NCBI RefSeq assembly: GCF_006346395.1
Contig: NZ_VDMS01000005.1
Coordinates: 62,001-126,000, forward strand
Source of the DNA: Nocardioides plantarum
GTDB taxonomy: Bacteria; Actinomycetota; Actinomycetes; Propionibacteriales; Nocardioidaceae
Length of the DNA: 64,000 nucleotides
Direction of reading: 5' to 3'
Position 1 is the first letter of the stretch. Each line of letters starts with the position of its first letter. Both the position numbers and the translations under genes were made by a program. Shown one piece after another: positions 23,048 to 31,964 of this stretch. Below the pieces are notes generated by a model that worked only from the letters and a program-made list of their open reading frames with translations, made no database searches and was not told the origin of the DNA.

Positions 23048-24190
23048 ATGCAGTGCGGCTACTTCGACGCAGGACTGTGCCGCTCCTGCACCCACCTGCT
23101 GACGCCGTACGCCGACCAGCTCGCCGCCAAGGACGCCCACGCGCGCGCCGCGCTGGCCGACCACCCCGGCCTGGTCTGGCTGGCGCCGGTGGCGAGCGCC
23201 GAGGGTGGCTTCCGCAACAAGGCCAAGATGGTGGTCGCGGGCACGGTCGAGGAGCCCACGCTCGGCATCCTCGACACCGACGGACGAGGGGTCGACCTAC
23301 GCGGCTGTGGGCTCTACTCCCCGGCGATGCACGCGCTGCTGCCCTCGCTCGCCGCGCTGGTCACGACCGCCGGCCTCACGCCGTACGACGTCGCGACGCG
23401 TCGCGGGGAGCTCAAGCACGTGCTGGTCACCGAGTCGCCGGGCGGCGAGTTCCTGGTGCGCTGGGTGCTGCGGTCGACCGAGCCTCTGCCGCGGTTGCGC
23501 AAGCACCTGCCGGGGTTCCTCGCCGCGCACCCGGAGGTCGTGGTGGTCAGCGCCAACCGGCAGCCCGACCACAAGGCGGTGCTCGAGGGCGAGGAGGAGG
23601 TGCTGCTCACCGCGCGCGGCACGCTCACGGTCGAGGTGGCCGGCATCGGCCTCCACCTCGGGCCGCGCAGCTTCTTCCAGACCAACACCGCGGTCGCGGC
23701 CGAGCTCTACCGCCAGGCGCGCGGGTGGGCCGACCGGGTCGCGCCGACGTCGGTGCTCGACCTCTACTGCGGGGTCGGCGGGTTCGCGCTGCACCTCGCG
23801 GCCCCCGGGCGCCGCGTGCACGGCGTGGAGGTCAGCGAGCAGGCCGTCGCGAGCGCCCGCACCACTGCCGCCGAGCTGGGTCTGACCGACGTCACGTTCG
23901 CCGCCGCGGACGCCACCGCGACCGGCGTGCCCGACGCCGACCTCGTCGTGGTCAACCCACCACGGCGCGGCCTGGGCCCGGCGCTGTGCGCGACGCTCGA
24001 GGCGGGCGCCGCGAGCACGATCGTCTACTCCAGCTGCCACCTCGGGTCGCTGGCCCGCGACCTGGCCGCCCTGCCGTCGTACGTCGCCCGTGAGGCGCGG
24101 CTGCTCGACATGTTCCCGCACACCGACCACGCCGAGGTGGTCGTGCTGCTCGAGCGGCGGGGTCAGACCGCTGTCGGCAGCGAGAAGTAG
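23048..24190 (+). CDS. rlmC: 23S rRNA (uracil-C5)-methyltransferase RlmC
   Basis: This 380-residue SAM-dependent methyltransferase makes m5U in 23S rRNA (U747 in E. coli). The opening MQCGYFDAGLCRSC and C87 give the four cysteines (3, 11, 14, 87) of the [4Fe-4S] cluster typical of RlmC/RlmD. GFRNKAKMVV and RRGELKHVLVTES match E. coli RlmC closely. SAM motif I is LDLYCGVGGFALH, PPRRG is present, and the catalytic cysteine is in YSSCHLGSLARDL. It has no TRAM domain, as in RlmC. It ends in a 28-bp convergent overlap with the histidine kinase gene. Confidence 0.93.
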   Translation: MQCGYFDAGLCRSCTHLLTPYADQLAAKDAHARAALADHPGLVWLAPVASAEGGFRNKAKMVVAGTVEEPTLGILDTDGRGVDLRGCGLYSPAMHALLPSLAALVTTAGLTPYDVATRRGELKHVLVTESPGGEFLVRWVLRSTEPLPRLRKHLPGFLAAHPEVVVVSANRQPDHKAVLEGEEEVLLTARGTLTVEVAGIGLHLGPRSFFQTNTAVAAELYRQARGWADRVAPTSVLDLYCGVGGFALHLAAPGRRVHGVEVSEQAVASARTTAAELGLTDVTFAAADATATGVPDADLVVVNPPRRGLGPALCATLEAGAASTIVYSSCHLGSLARDLAALPSYVAREARLLDMFPHTDHAEVVVLLERRGQTAVGSEK

Positions 24191-25431
24191 AACGCCGCCC
24201 CGACCGACTTCTCGCCCTCGGCGCGCACCGCTCCACCATGCATCTCCACGATCCGCGCCACCGAGGCGAGGCCCAGCCCGGTGCCGGGGAAGTCGTCGTC
24301 GGAGTGCAGCCGCGTCAGCGGCTGGAACAGCCGCTCGGCCTCCTCGGGCGCGAAGCCGTCGCCGTTGTCGCGCACCACGAACGTGGCGAGCGGCTCGACC
24401 CGGTCGACGCGGGTGGCCCCGACCCCGGCCCCGACCCCGGCCACGACCGCCGCGAGCTCGATGTGGGCGTGGTCCTTCTTGCCGGTGTACTTGACGGCGT
24501 TGCCGAGGAGGTTCTCGAGCATCAGGTGGGTGAGGGTCGGATCGGCGACGACGCGCAGGCCGTCCTCGATGCTGATGTCGATCTGCCGACGGCCGGTGCG
24601 GGCACTGAGGTCGTCGGCGACCCGCCGCGCGACGGCGCTGAGGTCGACCGGCGCCGGCTCGATGGGCCGACTGGTGATCCGGTAGAGCCCGAGCATCACG
24701 TCGATCTGGCGGGCCATCCGCTGGCCGGACTCGACGATGGTGCCGGCGAACACGCGGGCCTTGCCGGTCTCGTCGATCGCCGGCGACGCCACGACGATGT
24801 CGTCGAGCAGCTCGGCATAGCCGAGGATCGCGCCGAGGGGGCTGCGCAGGTCGTGGGCGACGGTGTAGATCGCCTCCTCGAGCTCGTCGGCCCGCCGCGC
24901 GAGGTCGTCGCGCTCGGCGACGCGGCGCAGGACGATGCCGCGCAGCTCGAGGTTGTCGAGGGCGACGGCGGCGCTGTTGGCGATGATGCCGAGCAGCCGC
25001 ACCTCCTCGGCGTCGGCGTCGTGGTGCTCGGCCCAGTAGGCGCCCAGGGCGCCGATCGGGTCGGCGCTGCGGATGGGTGCCATCACCAGGCTGTGCACGA
25101 ACGTCGGCCGGTAGGCGTCGTGGGGGATGCGGTCGTCGGCGTAGATGTCGGGGATGACCACGGCCTGCCGGTTGAGCATCGCCCAGCCGCTGACGCAGGC
25201 GGTCAGCGGGAAGCGGCCGCCCTTCCACAGCGGGCTGATCGCGTGCTCGTCGACGTAGTGGCACGAGTCGTCGTCGCGCAGCACGAAGGTCGCGCCGTCA
25301 CAGCCGAGCGCGCGGCGCACCGCCTCGGTGACGACCTGGGTCACCCGCTCCAGCGACGTCGCCGTGGAGAGTCGCTCGACCGTCTCGATGAGCACGCGAG
25401 CCGTCGACTCGGACGCACTGAGCTCGTTCAT
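24163..25431 (-). CDS. GAF-domain sensor histidine kinase
   Basis: This 422-residue kinase has no transmembrane segment, so it is cytosolic. A GAF sensor domain spans about 15-165, a HisKA domain follows with VAHDLRSPLGAILGYAEL (His193), and an HATPase domain has the N box MLENLLGNAVKY, the G1 box VVRDNGDGF and the G2 box GTGLGLASV. It autophosphorylates His193 in response to a GAF ligand or redox signal. No response regulator gene adjoins it, so it is an orphan; the three LuxR paralogues at the window start are candidates only by presence. A low-complexity GVGAGVGA linker interrupts the ATPase domain. It converges with rlmC, overlapping by 28 bp. Confidence 0.88.
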   Translation of the reverse strand: MNELSASESTARVLIETVERLSTATSLERVTQVVTEAVRRALGCDGATFVLRDDDSCHYVDEHAISPLWKGGRFPLTACVSGWAMLNRQAVVIPDIYADDRIPHDAYRPTFVHSLVMAPIRSADPIGALGAYWAEHHDADAEEVRLLGIIANSAAVALDNLELRGIVLRRVAERDDLARRADELEEAIYTVAHDLRSPLGAILGYAELLDDIVVASPAIDETGKARVFAGTIVESGQRMARQIDVMLGLYRITSRPIEPAPVDLSAVARRVADDLSARTGRRQIDISIEDGLRVVADPTLTHLMLENLLGNAVKYTGKKDHAHIELAAVVAGVGAGVGATRVDRVEPLATFVVRDNGDGFAPEEAERLFQPLTRLHSDDDFPGTGLGLASVARIVEMHGGAVRAEGEKSVGAAFYFSLPTAV

Positions 25432-25488
25432 CGGATCCTGTCGTGTTGCGCCGGTCCCAGGATCCGGACCTTACCCAGCCGGAGGCGG

Positions 25489-26985
25489 TCAGGTGCCGCA
25501 ATAGGTGACATAGCCCTCTCCTGCCGGTCCCGGCTCGGCGTACGCCGCCAGGTCGGGTCGGTCGGGCCGGTCGCCGTACGGCGCCGTGACGGCCTCGAGC
25601 AGCGGCGCGAGGCTGGTGAGGTCGCCGGCGTCGGCGGCGGTCAGGGCCGCCTCGACGAGGTGGTTGCGCGGGACCCGCACGGGGTTGGTCCGCGCCATCA
25701 GGTCGTGGTCGGGCCCCAGGGCGACCCAGCGCTCGTGCCAGGCGTCGAAGGCCGCGATATCGAGGACGTGGTCGCGGGCGGTGCCGTCGCGCAGGTGGAC
25801 GAGGAAGGAGGTCAGGTCGGGGTGGTCGGTCTGCAGGAGCTCGAGGAGCCCGGTCACGACCTCCTCGCTCGCGGGGGACGACTCCGGCGCCAGGCCCAGC
25901 TTGGCCCGCCAGCCGGCGTCCCACGCCGCGGCGTACCGGGGCCGGAAGCCGTGCAGGGCCGTGGTGGCGATGGTGATCGCCTCGGCCTCGTCGTCGTGGA
26001 GCAGCGGGAGGATGGCCTCGGCCAGGCGGGCGAGGTTCCACTCGGTGATCTGGGGCTGGTTGCCGTAGGCGTAGCGCCCGCCCTCGTCGATCGAGCTGAA
26101 GGTGGTCGTGGGGTCGAAGGCCTCGAGGAACGCGCACGGCCCGTAGTCGATGGTCTCGCCGGAGATCGTCACGTTGTCGGTGTTCATCACGCCGTGGACG
26201 AAGCCGACGAGCATCCACTGCGCCACCAGGTCGGCCTGCGCCGCGACGACGGCCTCGAGGAGCGCGAGGGCCGGGTCGTCCGCGTCGGCCGCAGCGGGGT
26301 GGTGGCGGCTGATGGCGTGGTCGACGAGGCGGTGCAGGAGGCCGAGGTCGCCGGACCGAGGCCCGGGCTGGGCGGTCAGCGCGCGGGCGTACTGGAACGA
26401 CCCGACCCGCAGATGGCTCGAGGCCACCCGCACCAGCAGCGCCCCCGGCATCGACCAGTCGCGCTGCACGGCGCGCCCCGTGGCGACCACGGCCAGCGAC
26501 CTGGTCGTGGGGATGCCGAGCGCGTGCATCGCCTCGCTGACGACGTACTCGCGCAGCATCGGGCCGACGACGGCGAACCCGTCGCCGCCGCGCGAGAACG
26601 GGGTGCGGCCCGAGCCCTTGAGGTGCAGGTCGCGGAGCCGGCCGGCGGGGTCGGTGAGCTCGCCGAGCAGCAGCGCGCGGCCGTCGCCGAGCCGCGGCGA
26701 GTAGCCGCCGAACTGGTGGCCGGCGTAGCCCTGCGCGACCGGACGGGCCCCGTCGGGCAGCAGGTCGCCGACCAGGAACCGGACGCCGTCGTCGGTGCGC
26801 AGCCACGCCGGGTCCAGACCGAGCTCGACGGCCAGCGGCTCGTTGAGCACGAGCAGCTGCGGGTCGGGGGCGGGCTCGGCCTGCCACTCGACCGCGAGCT
26901 CGGGGAGGGTGTCGGCGAAGTGGTGGGTGAGCGTGACCGGCAGCGTCGGCGCCGTGGGCGGGGTCGGCACGGTCTCGGCGGTCAT
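25489..26985 (-). CDS. selO: SelO/YdiU family protein AMPylase
   Basis: This 498-residue pseudokinase-fold enzyme transfers AMP from ATP to Ser, Thr or Tyr residues of proteins. Family landmarks are YAGHQFGGYSPRLGDGRALLLGE, LHLKGSGRTPFSRGGDG, LREY..SEAMHALGIPTTRSLA, FVHGVMNTDNVTISGETIDYGPCAF (active-site N and D) and YGNQPQITEWNLARLAE. It ends in CGT, the position of the redox-active selenocysteine or cysteine near the C-terminus in this family; here it is an ordinary Cys codon. In E. coli SelO responds to oxidative stress. It is probably monocistronic between the kinase and the OYE-like gene. Confidence 0.93.
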   Translation of the reverse strand: MTAETVPTPPTAPTLPVTLTHHFADTLPELAVEWQAEPAPDPQLLVLNEPLAVELGLDPAWLRTDDGVRFLVGDLLPDGARPVAQGYAGHQFGGYSPRLGDGRALLLGELTDPAGRLRDLHLKGSGRTPFSRGGDGFAVVGPMLREYVVSEAMHALGIPTTRSLAVVATGRAVQRDWSMPGALLVRVASSHLRVGSFQYARALTAQPGPRSGDLGLLHRLVDHAISRHHPAAADADDPALALLEAVVAAQADLVAQWMLVGFVHGVMNTDNVTISGETIDYGPCAFLEAFDPTTTFSSIDEGGRYAYGNQPQITEWNLARLAEAILPLLHDDEAEAITIATTALHGFRPRYAAAWDAGWRAKLGLAPESSPASEEVVTGLLELLQTDHPDLTSFLVHLRDGTARDHVLDIAAFDAWHERWVALGPDHDLMARTNPVRVPRNHLVEAALTAADAGDLTSLAPLLEAVTAPYGDRPDRPDLAAYAEPGPAGEGYVTYCGT

Positions 26986-27057
26986 GACCCCAGGCTACGG
27001 GCGGCCCGCACACGGGTGACGATCTCGCCGGCCACGCCCGCCGGGAGCCGGCCGCGC

Positions 27058-28143
27058 TCAGGCCGAGACGAAGTCGTCCCACTGGGTGGCGAGGTAGTCG
27101 ACGAACACCGGGCCGACGGACTCGGCCTCGAGGTGGGCGCGGGTGACGGGCTGGGGGAGGCTCGACCAGGTCGGGTCGGCGAGGGCACGCCGCGGGAAGT
27201 CGTGGTGGAGGATCGCGCCGGTGCCGACGGTGACGAAGTCGGCCCCCCGCTCCACGCACCAGGCCGCGTCGGCGGCCGAGAGCACCTTGCCGGCGACCCC
27301 GAGGCGGACGCCGTGCCGCTCGAGGCCGGTGAACCGGTCGATGAGCAGGTCGTCCTCGGGTCGCTCCGCAGCGGTGCCGTGCACCGGCTTGCGCACGTCC
27401 CACAGCGAGAGGTCGAGGTGGTCGACCAGGCCCGAGGCGAGCACGTCCGCGGTGAGCGAGACGGCCTCGTCGAGGTCGGTGCCGAACCGCTCCGGCGAGA
27501 GCCGTACGGCGGTCTGGAAGTCGGCGCCCGTGCTCTCGCGGATGCCGCGCAGCACCTCGCGCAGGAAGCGGGAGCGTCCGGTGAGGTCGCCGCCGTAGTC
27601 GTCGGTCCGGTCGTTCTTGCGGGCGTCGAGGAACTGGGCGGCGAGGTAGCCGTGGGCGCCGTGCACCTGCACCCCGTCGAACCCGGCCCGCTCGGAACGG
27701 ACCGCCGCGGCGACGAAGTCGTCGACGGCCCGGCGCACCTCGGCGGTCGTCAGCGCGCGGGCGCCCTTGGCCGGGTCGTCCCAGGGGGCGACCAGCGGCT
27801 CCCCGGAGACGGCGGCGTCGGCCCGCAGCCCGCCGTGGTGCAGCTGCACGGACGAGACGCCCCCGGCCGCGCGGATGGCGTCGGCCAGCCGGGTCAGGCC
27901 GGGCAGGTGGTCGTCGCTGGACACGCCCAGCTGGCCCGGCCACGCGTTGCCGGCCCGGGCGACGTACGCCGCGCAGGTCATCGTCAGGCCGAACCCGCCC
28001 TCGGCGCGGGCGACGAGCCAGCGGAGCTCGTCGTCGGAGAGCGTGCCGTCGAGGCTGCTCTGCTTGTTGGTCAGGGGAGCGAGGGCGAAGCGGTTGGGCC
28101 AGGTGGGGCCGTGGGGCAGGGTCAGCGGGTCGGCGAGGTTCAC
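27058..28143 (-). CDS. Old-yellow-enzyme-like NADH:flavin oxidoreductase
   Basis: This 361-residue FMN-dependent TIM barrel carries OYE-family motifs: the N-terminal RFALAPLTN, QLHHGG (about 100-105), VHGAHGYLAAQFLD with the substrate-binding His pair region, and RKNDRTDDYGG. VTVGTGAILHHDFPRRAL corresponds to the phosphate-binding end of the barrel. Such enzymes reduce activated alkenes with NAD(P)H; some act on steroids or dienoyl-CoA, but no 2,4-dienoyl-CoA reductase C-terminal domains are present here. It is transcribed alone, divergent from the thioesterase gene 50 bp away. Confidence 0.87.
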   Translation of the reverse strand: MNLADPLTLPHGPTWPNRFALAPLTNKQSSLDGTLSDDELRWLVARAEGGFGLTMTCAAYVARAGNAWPGQLGVSSDDHLPGLTRLADAIRAAGGVSSVQLHHGGLRADAAVSGEPLVAPWDDPAKGARALTTAEVRRAVDDFVAAAVRSERAGFDGVQVHGAHGYLAAQFLDARKNDRTDDYGGDLTGRSRFLREVLRGIRESTGADFQTAVRLSPERFGTDLDEAVSLTADVLASGLVDHLDLSLWDVRKPVHGTAAERPEDDLLIDRFTGLERHGVRLGVAGKVLSAADAAWCVERGADFVTVGTGAILHHDFPRRALADPTWSSLPQPVTRAHLEAESVGPVFVDYLATQWDDFVSA

Positions 28144-28193
28144 CCCTCCATCCTGGTCACTGCCGCCAACCGACCGACCACTAGCGTGCGCGC

Positions 28194-29057
28194 GTGGACC
28201 TCTCCTCCGTGGCCTTCTTCACCCTTGACCCCGACGGCAAGCCCGACGGCGACGTCCTGCTGCCGACCGACCTGGCCCGCAGCTCGTGGAGCACCGAGCA
28301 GGTCCACGGCGTCGCGATCAGCGGCGCCTTGGCCCGCACCGCCGAGCGGACCGTCGCCGACCTGGGCCGCGACGACCTGCGGCCCGCGCGCCACTCGGTC
28401 GACCTGTTCCGCCCCGCGGCCATGAAGCCGTTCCACCTCAGCGCCGAGGTCGTGCGCGAGGGACCGCGGATCTGCCTGGTCGACGTCACCCTGCGCCAGG
28501 ACGGCGAGCGGGTGGCGCGCGCCTCGGTGCTGTTCCTCGTCGTGGCCACCCCGGCGTCGGGGGAGGTCTGGTCGCCGACCGACGAGCACCGACCGCCCCC
28601 AGCGGAGGTCGCACCCCCCACGACCGAGCCACGGGTGCCGTTCGTGCACAGCGAGGCCGGCTGGTCGCAGCGCTTCGGCGACCACCAGAACGCCTCGCGC
28701 AAGACCTCGTGGAGCAGCGCCGTGCCCATCGTGCGCGGTGAGCCGCTCACGCCGTACCAGGCGGCGGCCGCGACCGCCGACGGCGCCAGCCTCGTCACCA
28801 ACTGGGGCAGCGAGGGCGTCCAGCACATCAACACCGACATCACCCTCGCCCTGGCCCGGCTGCCGCGCGGCACCGAGGTCGGCCTGGCCGCCCTCGACCG
28901 CGTCGAGCACGACGGCATCGCGGTCGGCACCGCCGCCGTCTTCGACCGCGACGGCCGGATCGGGGAGGTCGTGATGACCTCGATCGTCAACGCCCGCAGG
29001 GCGGTCGACTTCACCCGCGTCGAGTACGCCGACGACGGGACGGTCCGCGACGCCTGA
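28194..29057 (+). CDS. Double-hotdog acyl-CoA thioesterase-like protein
   Basis: This 287-residue protein resembles the thioesterase-like superfamily (TesB-type double hotdog) common in actinobacteria. The first half has GVAISGALARTAER and FRPAAMKPFHLSAEVVREG, the second INTDITLALARLPRGTEVGLAALDR and GRIGEVVMTSIVNARR. The second-half pattern is the usual place of catalytic D, T and Q residues in TesB relatives. It would hydrolyse acyl-CoA to free acid and CoA. The GTG at 28194 begins VDLSSVAFF and gives a standard length. A CsoR-type operator for the next operon follows 22 bp after its stop. Confidence 0.72.
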   Translation: MDLSSVAFFTLDPDGKPDGDVLLPTDLARSSWSTEQVHGVAISGALARTAERTVADLGRDDLRPARHSVDLFRPAAMKPFHLSAEVVREGPRICLVDVTLRQDGERVARASVLFLVVATPASGEVWSPTDEHRPPPAEVAPPTTEPRVPFVHSEAGWSQRFGDHQNASRKTSWSSAVPIVRGEPLTPYQAAAATADGASLVTNWGSEGVQHINTDITLALARLPRGTEVGLAALDRVEHDGIAVGTAAVFDRDGRIGEVVMTSIVNARRAVDFTRVEYADDGTVRDA

Positions 29058-29078
29058 ACCCCACCCTGGGTCGTCTGA

Positions 29079-29095
29079 TTACCCTAGGGGGGTAT
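29079..29095. promoter_or_regulatory. CsoR operator of the copper operon
   Basis: TTACCCTAGGGGGGTAT is a pseudo-palindrome of the CsoR type (TACCC-N5-GGGTA). It lies just before the csoR start and covers an alternative upstream ATG at 29094. Copper binding to CsoR would release it and turn on the operon. Confidence 0.75.
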
Positions 29096-29105
29096 GGTAG
29101 TCGGC

Positions 29106-29399
29106 ATGGAGCACGCCACCCCCGGCTACGCCGGACGCAAGGACGACTACCTCAAGCGGATGAGGCGCATCGAGGGTCAGGTCCGCGGCATCGAGCGGAT
29201 GATCGACAACGACACCTACTGCATCGACATCCTCACCCAGGTCTCGGCGGTCACCAAGGCGCTGCAGGCCGTGGCGCTCGGGCTGGTCGACGAGCACATG
29301 GGCCACTGCGTGCTCGACGCCGCCAGGGCCGGCGGCCCCGAGGCCGAGGCCAAGCTCAAGGAAGCATCCGCTGCGATCGCCAGGCTGGTGAAGTCATGA
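29106..29399 (+). CDS. csoR: CsoR-family copper-sensing repressor
   Basis: This 97-residue all-helical repressor has DDYLKRMRRIEGQVRGIERM, the DNA-binding/tetramer helix typical of CsoR/RcnR proteins. The Cu(I) ligands are Cys39, His64 and Cys68 in the pattern C...HxxxC, seen as YCIDIL and EHMGHC. It represses its own operon in the absence of copper. The second ATG (29106) is chosen because the first (29094) lies in the operator. The stop overlaps the CopZ-like gene as ATGA, and copA follows, so this is a complete copper-efflux operon. Confidence 0.93.
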   Translation: MEHATPGYAGRKDDYLKRMRRIEGQVRGIERMIDNDTYCIDILTQVSAVTKALQAVALGLVDEHMGHCVLDAARAGGPEAEAKLKEASAAIARLVKS

Positions 29400-29602
29400 C
29401 CGACACCCACACCTACACCGTTGCCGGGATGACCTGCGCGCACTGCGTCGCCTCGGTCACCGAGGAGGTCTCGGAGATCGCCGGGGTCACCGACGTCGCC
29501 GTCGACCTCGCCTCGGGCGCCCTCACCGTCCACAGCGACCAGCCCCTCCCCGACGACGCCGTGCGGGCGGCCGTCGAGGAGGCCGGCTACTCACTCACGT
29601 GA
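29396..29602 (+). CDS. copZ: CopZ-like copper chaperone (heavy-metal-associated domain)
   Basis: This 68-residue single HMA domain has a ferredoxin-like babbab fold and the Cu(I) motif GMTCAHC (Cys14 and Cys17). It ferries Cu(I) in the cytosol to CopA or CsoR. The ATG overlaps the csoR stop and its own stop overlaps the GTG of a 56-residue ORF, so four genes are tightly coupled. The size is normal for the family. Confidence 0.92.
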   Translation: MTDTHTYTVAGMTCAHCVASVTEEVSEIAGVTDVAVDLASGALTVHSDQPLPDDAVRAAVEEAGYSLT

Positions 29603-29769
29603 GCGTCGCCCTGCGCCTCACCGCCTTCGTCGCCGGGCTGGTCGTGATCGTCGCCGTGGCGATGGGCGTCGGCCGCGCCACCGGGCCCGTGGGGCCGATC
29701 GGTCCTGCTCCGACCGACAGCCCCAGCCACGCGCCGACCGCGGAGGTGGGGACCGATGGCGGGCACTGA
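29599..29769 (+). CDS. Tiny single-pass membrane protein in the copper operon
   Basis: A 56-codon frame starts with GTG overlapping the copZ stop (GTGA) and ends inside copA, whose ATG is at 29756. It encodes a hydrophobic segment at about 4-25 (ALRLTAFVAGLVVIVAVAMG), a GPVGPIGPAPTD linker and a His/Asp-bearing end (HAPTAEVGTDGGH). Actinobacterial cop operons often carry a longer exported copper-binding membrane protein at this position. This could be a shortened version or remnant, or a small regulator or helper of CopA. Coupling on both sides supports translation. Confidence 0.6.
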   Translation: MSVALRLTAFVAGLVVIVAVAMGVGRATGPVGPIGPAPTDSPSHAPTAEVGTDGGH

Positions 29770-31951
29770 GACCACCGAGCTCGCCATCACCGGCATGACC
29801 TGCGCGTCCTGCGCCCACCGGATCGAGCGCAAGCTCAACAAGCTCGACGGCGTCGAGGCGAGCGTCAACTACGCCACCGAGAAGGCGCGTGTCTCCTACG
29901 CCGACCACGTCACCACCGACGACCTCCTCGCGACCGTCGAGGCCGCGGGGTACGCCGCCGCGCTGCCGGCCCTCGCGCGCGACGTACGGCCGGAGGGGGT
30001 CACCGACCCGGCGCGGGCGCTGCGCGACCGCGTCGTGATCAGCGCCCTGCTCAGCGTCCCCGTCGTCGTGATGGCGATGTGGCCGGCGGTCCAGGTCGAC
30101 GGCTGGCAGTGGCTCTCGCTGACCCTGGCCGCGCCCGTCGTGGTGTGGGGGGCCCTGCCGTTCCACCGGGCCGCGTGGACCAACCTGCGCCACGGTGCCG
30201 CCACCATGGACACGCTCGTCTCGGTCGGGGTGCTCGCCGCGTTCGGCTGGTCGCTCTACGCGCTGCTGTGGGGCACCGCCGGCACGATCGGGATGACCCA
30301 CCCCTTCCGGCTGGTCATCGAGCGCACCGACGGGGCGGGCACGATCTACCTCGAGGCCGCCGCCGGGGTCACGACCCTGGTGCTGCTCGGACGCTGGATC
30401 GAGGTCCGGTCCAAGCGCCAGGCCGGCGCCGCGCTGCGGGCCCTGCTCGACCTCGGTGCCCGCGACGTCGCCGTCCTGCGCGACGGGCGCGAGACCCGTG
30501 TCCCCGCCGCCGACCTGGTCGTCGGCGACGTGTTCGTCGTGCGCCCCGGCGACAAGGTCGCCACCGACGGCGAGGTCGTCGAGGGCAGCTCGGCCGTCGA
30601 CACCTCCCTGCTCACCGGCGAGTCGGTGCCGGTCGAGGTGGGTCCCGGCGACGCGGTCGTCGGCGCGACCGTCAACGCCGGCGGGCGGCTCGTGGTCCGC
30701 GCGACCCGCGTCGGCGCCGAGACGCAGCTGGCCCAGATGGCGCGCCTGGTCGAGGACGCCCAGAGCGGCAAGGCCGCCGCGCAGCGCCTGGCCGATCGGG
30801 TGTCCGGGGTGTTCGTGCCCGTCGTCCTGGCGATCTCCGCCGCCACGCTGGGCTTCTGGATCGGCACCGGGGCGGGCACGGCAGCCGCCATCACCGCCGC
30901 GGTCGCCGTGCTGGTCATCGCCTGCCCGTGCGCGCTCGGCCTGGCGACCCCCACCGCGCTGCTCGTCGGCACCGGCCGCGGCGCCCAGCTCGGCATCCTG
31001 GTCAAGGGGCCCGAGGCGCTCGAGCAGGCCCGGCGCATCGACGTCGTCCTGCTCGACAAGACCGGCACCGTCACCACCGGCGCGATGGCGCTGCGGTCCG
31101 TGCACGGCGACCCCCGCACCCTCGAGCTCGCAGCCGCCCTCGAGCGCGCCTCGGAGCACCCGATCGCCCGCGCGATCACCGCGGGGGTCGAGCACCCCCT
31201 GCCGGTCGACGGGTTCGTCAACCTCGCCGGCCTCGGTGTCGAGGGCCGGGTCGACGGGCGGCACGTCCTGGTCGGCCGTCCGACGCTGCTCGCCGAGCGG
31301 GGGCTCCCGCTGTCCGATGACCTCCGGCGGGCCGTCGACGAGGCCAGGGCGGGTGGCGGCACGGCCGTCGCGGTCGCCTGGGACGGCGCCGCCCGCGGGG
31401 TGCTCGTCGTCGCCGACACCGTCAAGGCCACCTCGGCCGAGGCCGTCGCCCGGCTGCGCGCCCTCGGGCTGACGCCGGTGCTGCTGACCGGTGACCACGA
31501 GGTCGTGGCCCGCGCGGTCGCGGCCGAGGTGGGCATCGCCGGCGACCACGTGGTCGCCGGCGTCCTGCCGGCCGACAAGGCGGACGTCGTACGCCGGTGG
31601 CAGGACGAGGGCCACGCGGTCGCCATGGTCGGCGACGGCGTCAACGACGCCGCCGCGCTGGCCCGGGCCGACCTCGGGCTCGCCATGGGCACCGGCACCG
31701 ACGTGGCCATGGAGGCCGGCGACCTGGTGCTGGTCCGCGGCGACCTACGGCTCGCCGCCGACGCGATCCGGCTGTCGCGTCGCACCCTCGGCACCATCCG
31801 CGGCAACCTGGTCTGGGCGTTCGGCTACAACGTCGCGGCGATCCCGCTGGCCGCCGCCGGCCTGCTCAGCCCGATGATCGCGGGCGGCGCGATGGCGTTC
31901 TCGTCAGTGTTCGTGGTGCTCAACTCGCTGCGCCTGCGGCGCTTCCGCTAG
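29756..31951 (+). CDS. copA: Copper-exporting P1B-type ATPase CopA
   Basis: This 731-residue integral membrane pump exports Cu(I) using ATP. One N-terminal HMA domain carries GMTCASC (residues 13-19), and the actuator motif is TGES. The transmembrane metal site is CPC (390-392), the phosphorylation motif DKTGT starts at D434, the SEHP motif is near 466, and GDGVNDAAAL marks the hinge. The last transmembrane pair contains YNVAAIPLA and MAFSSVFVVLNSLRLRR, with the M7 YN and M8 M-x2-SS of Cu(I) pumps. It is last in the csoR-copZ operon and followed by a REPIN-like element. Confidence 0.95.
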   Translation: MAGTETTELAITGMTCASCAHRIERKLNKLDGVEASVNYATEKARVSYADHVTTDDLLATVEAAGYAAALPALARDVRPEGVTDPARALRDRVVISALLSVPVVVMAMWPAVQVDGWQWLSLTLAAPVVVWGALPFHRAAWTNLRHGAATMDTLVSVGVLAAFGWSLYALLWGTAGTIGMTHPFRLVIERTDGAGTIYLEAAAGVTTLVLLGRWIEVRSKRQAGAALRALLDLGARDVAVLRDGRETRVPAADLVVGDVFVVRPGDKVATDGEVVEGSSAVDTSLLTGESVPVEVGPGDAVVGATVNAGGRLVVRATRVGAETQLAQMARLVEDAQSGKAAAQRLADRVSGVFVPVVLAISAATLGFWIGTGAGTAAAITAAVAVLVIACPCALGLATPTALLVGTGRGAQLGILVKGPEALEQARRIDVVLLDKTGTVTTGAMALRSVHGDPRTLELAAALERASEHPIARAITAGVEHPLPVDGFVNLAGLGVEGRVDGRHVLVGRPTLLAERGLPLSDDLRRAVDEARAGGGTAVAVAWDGAARGVLVVADTVKATSAEAVARLRALGLTPVLLTGDHEVVARAVAAEVGIAGDHVVAGVLPADKADVVRRWQDEGHAVAMVGDGVNDAAALARADLGLAMGTGTDVAMEAGDLVLVRGDLRLAADAIRLSRRTLGTIRGNLVWAFGYNVAAIPLAAAGLLSPMIAGGAMAFSSVFVVLNSLRLRRFR

Positions 31952-31964
31952 GGGTCTCGACGCC

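Noticed and set aside
26986..27057. A short frame ending LPAGVAGEIVTRVRAARSLGS between selO and the OYE-like gene.
   Set aside because: No start codon or family match could be found, and it overlaps the OYE-like gene on the same strand in another frame.
24238..28425. Very long open frame (about 1,400 codons) on the plus strand opposite the kinase, selO and OYE-like genes.
   Set aside because: Its translation is rich in Arg, Gly and Val without recognisable domains, and it is antisense to well-supported genes. Such frames are produced by high GC3.
29618..31615. Minus-strand open frame opposite copA.
   Set aside because: Antisense to a complete P1B ATPase; the translation shows no domain.
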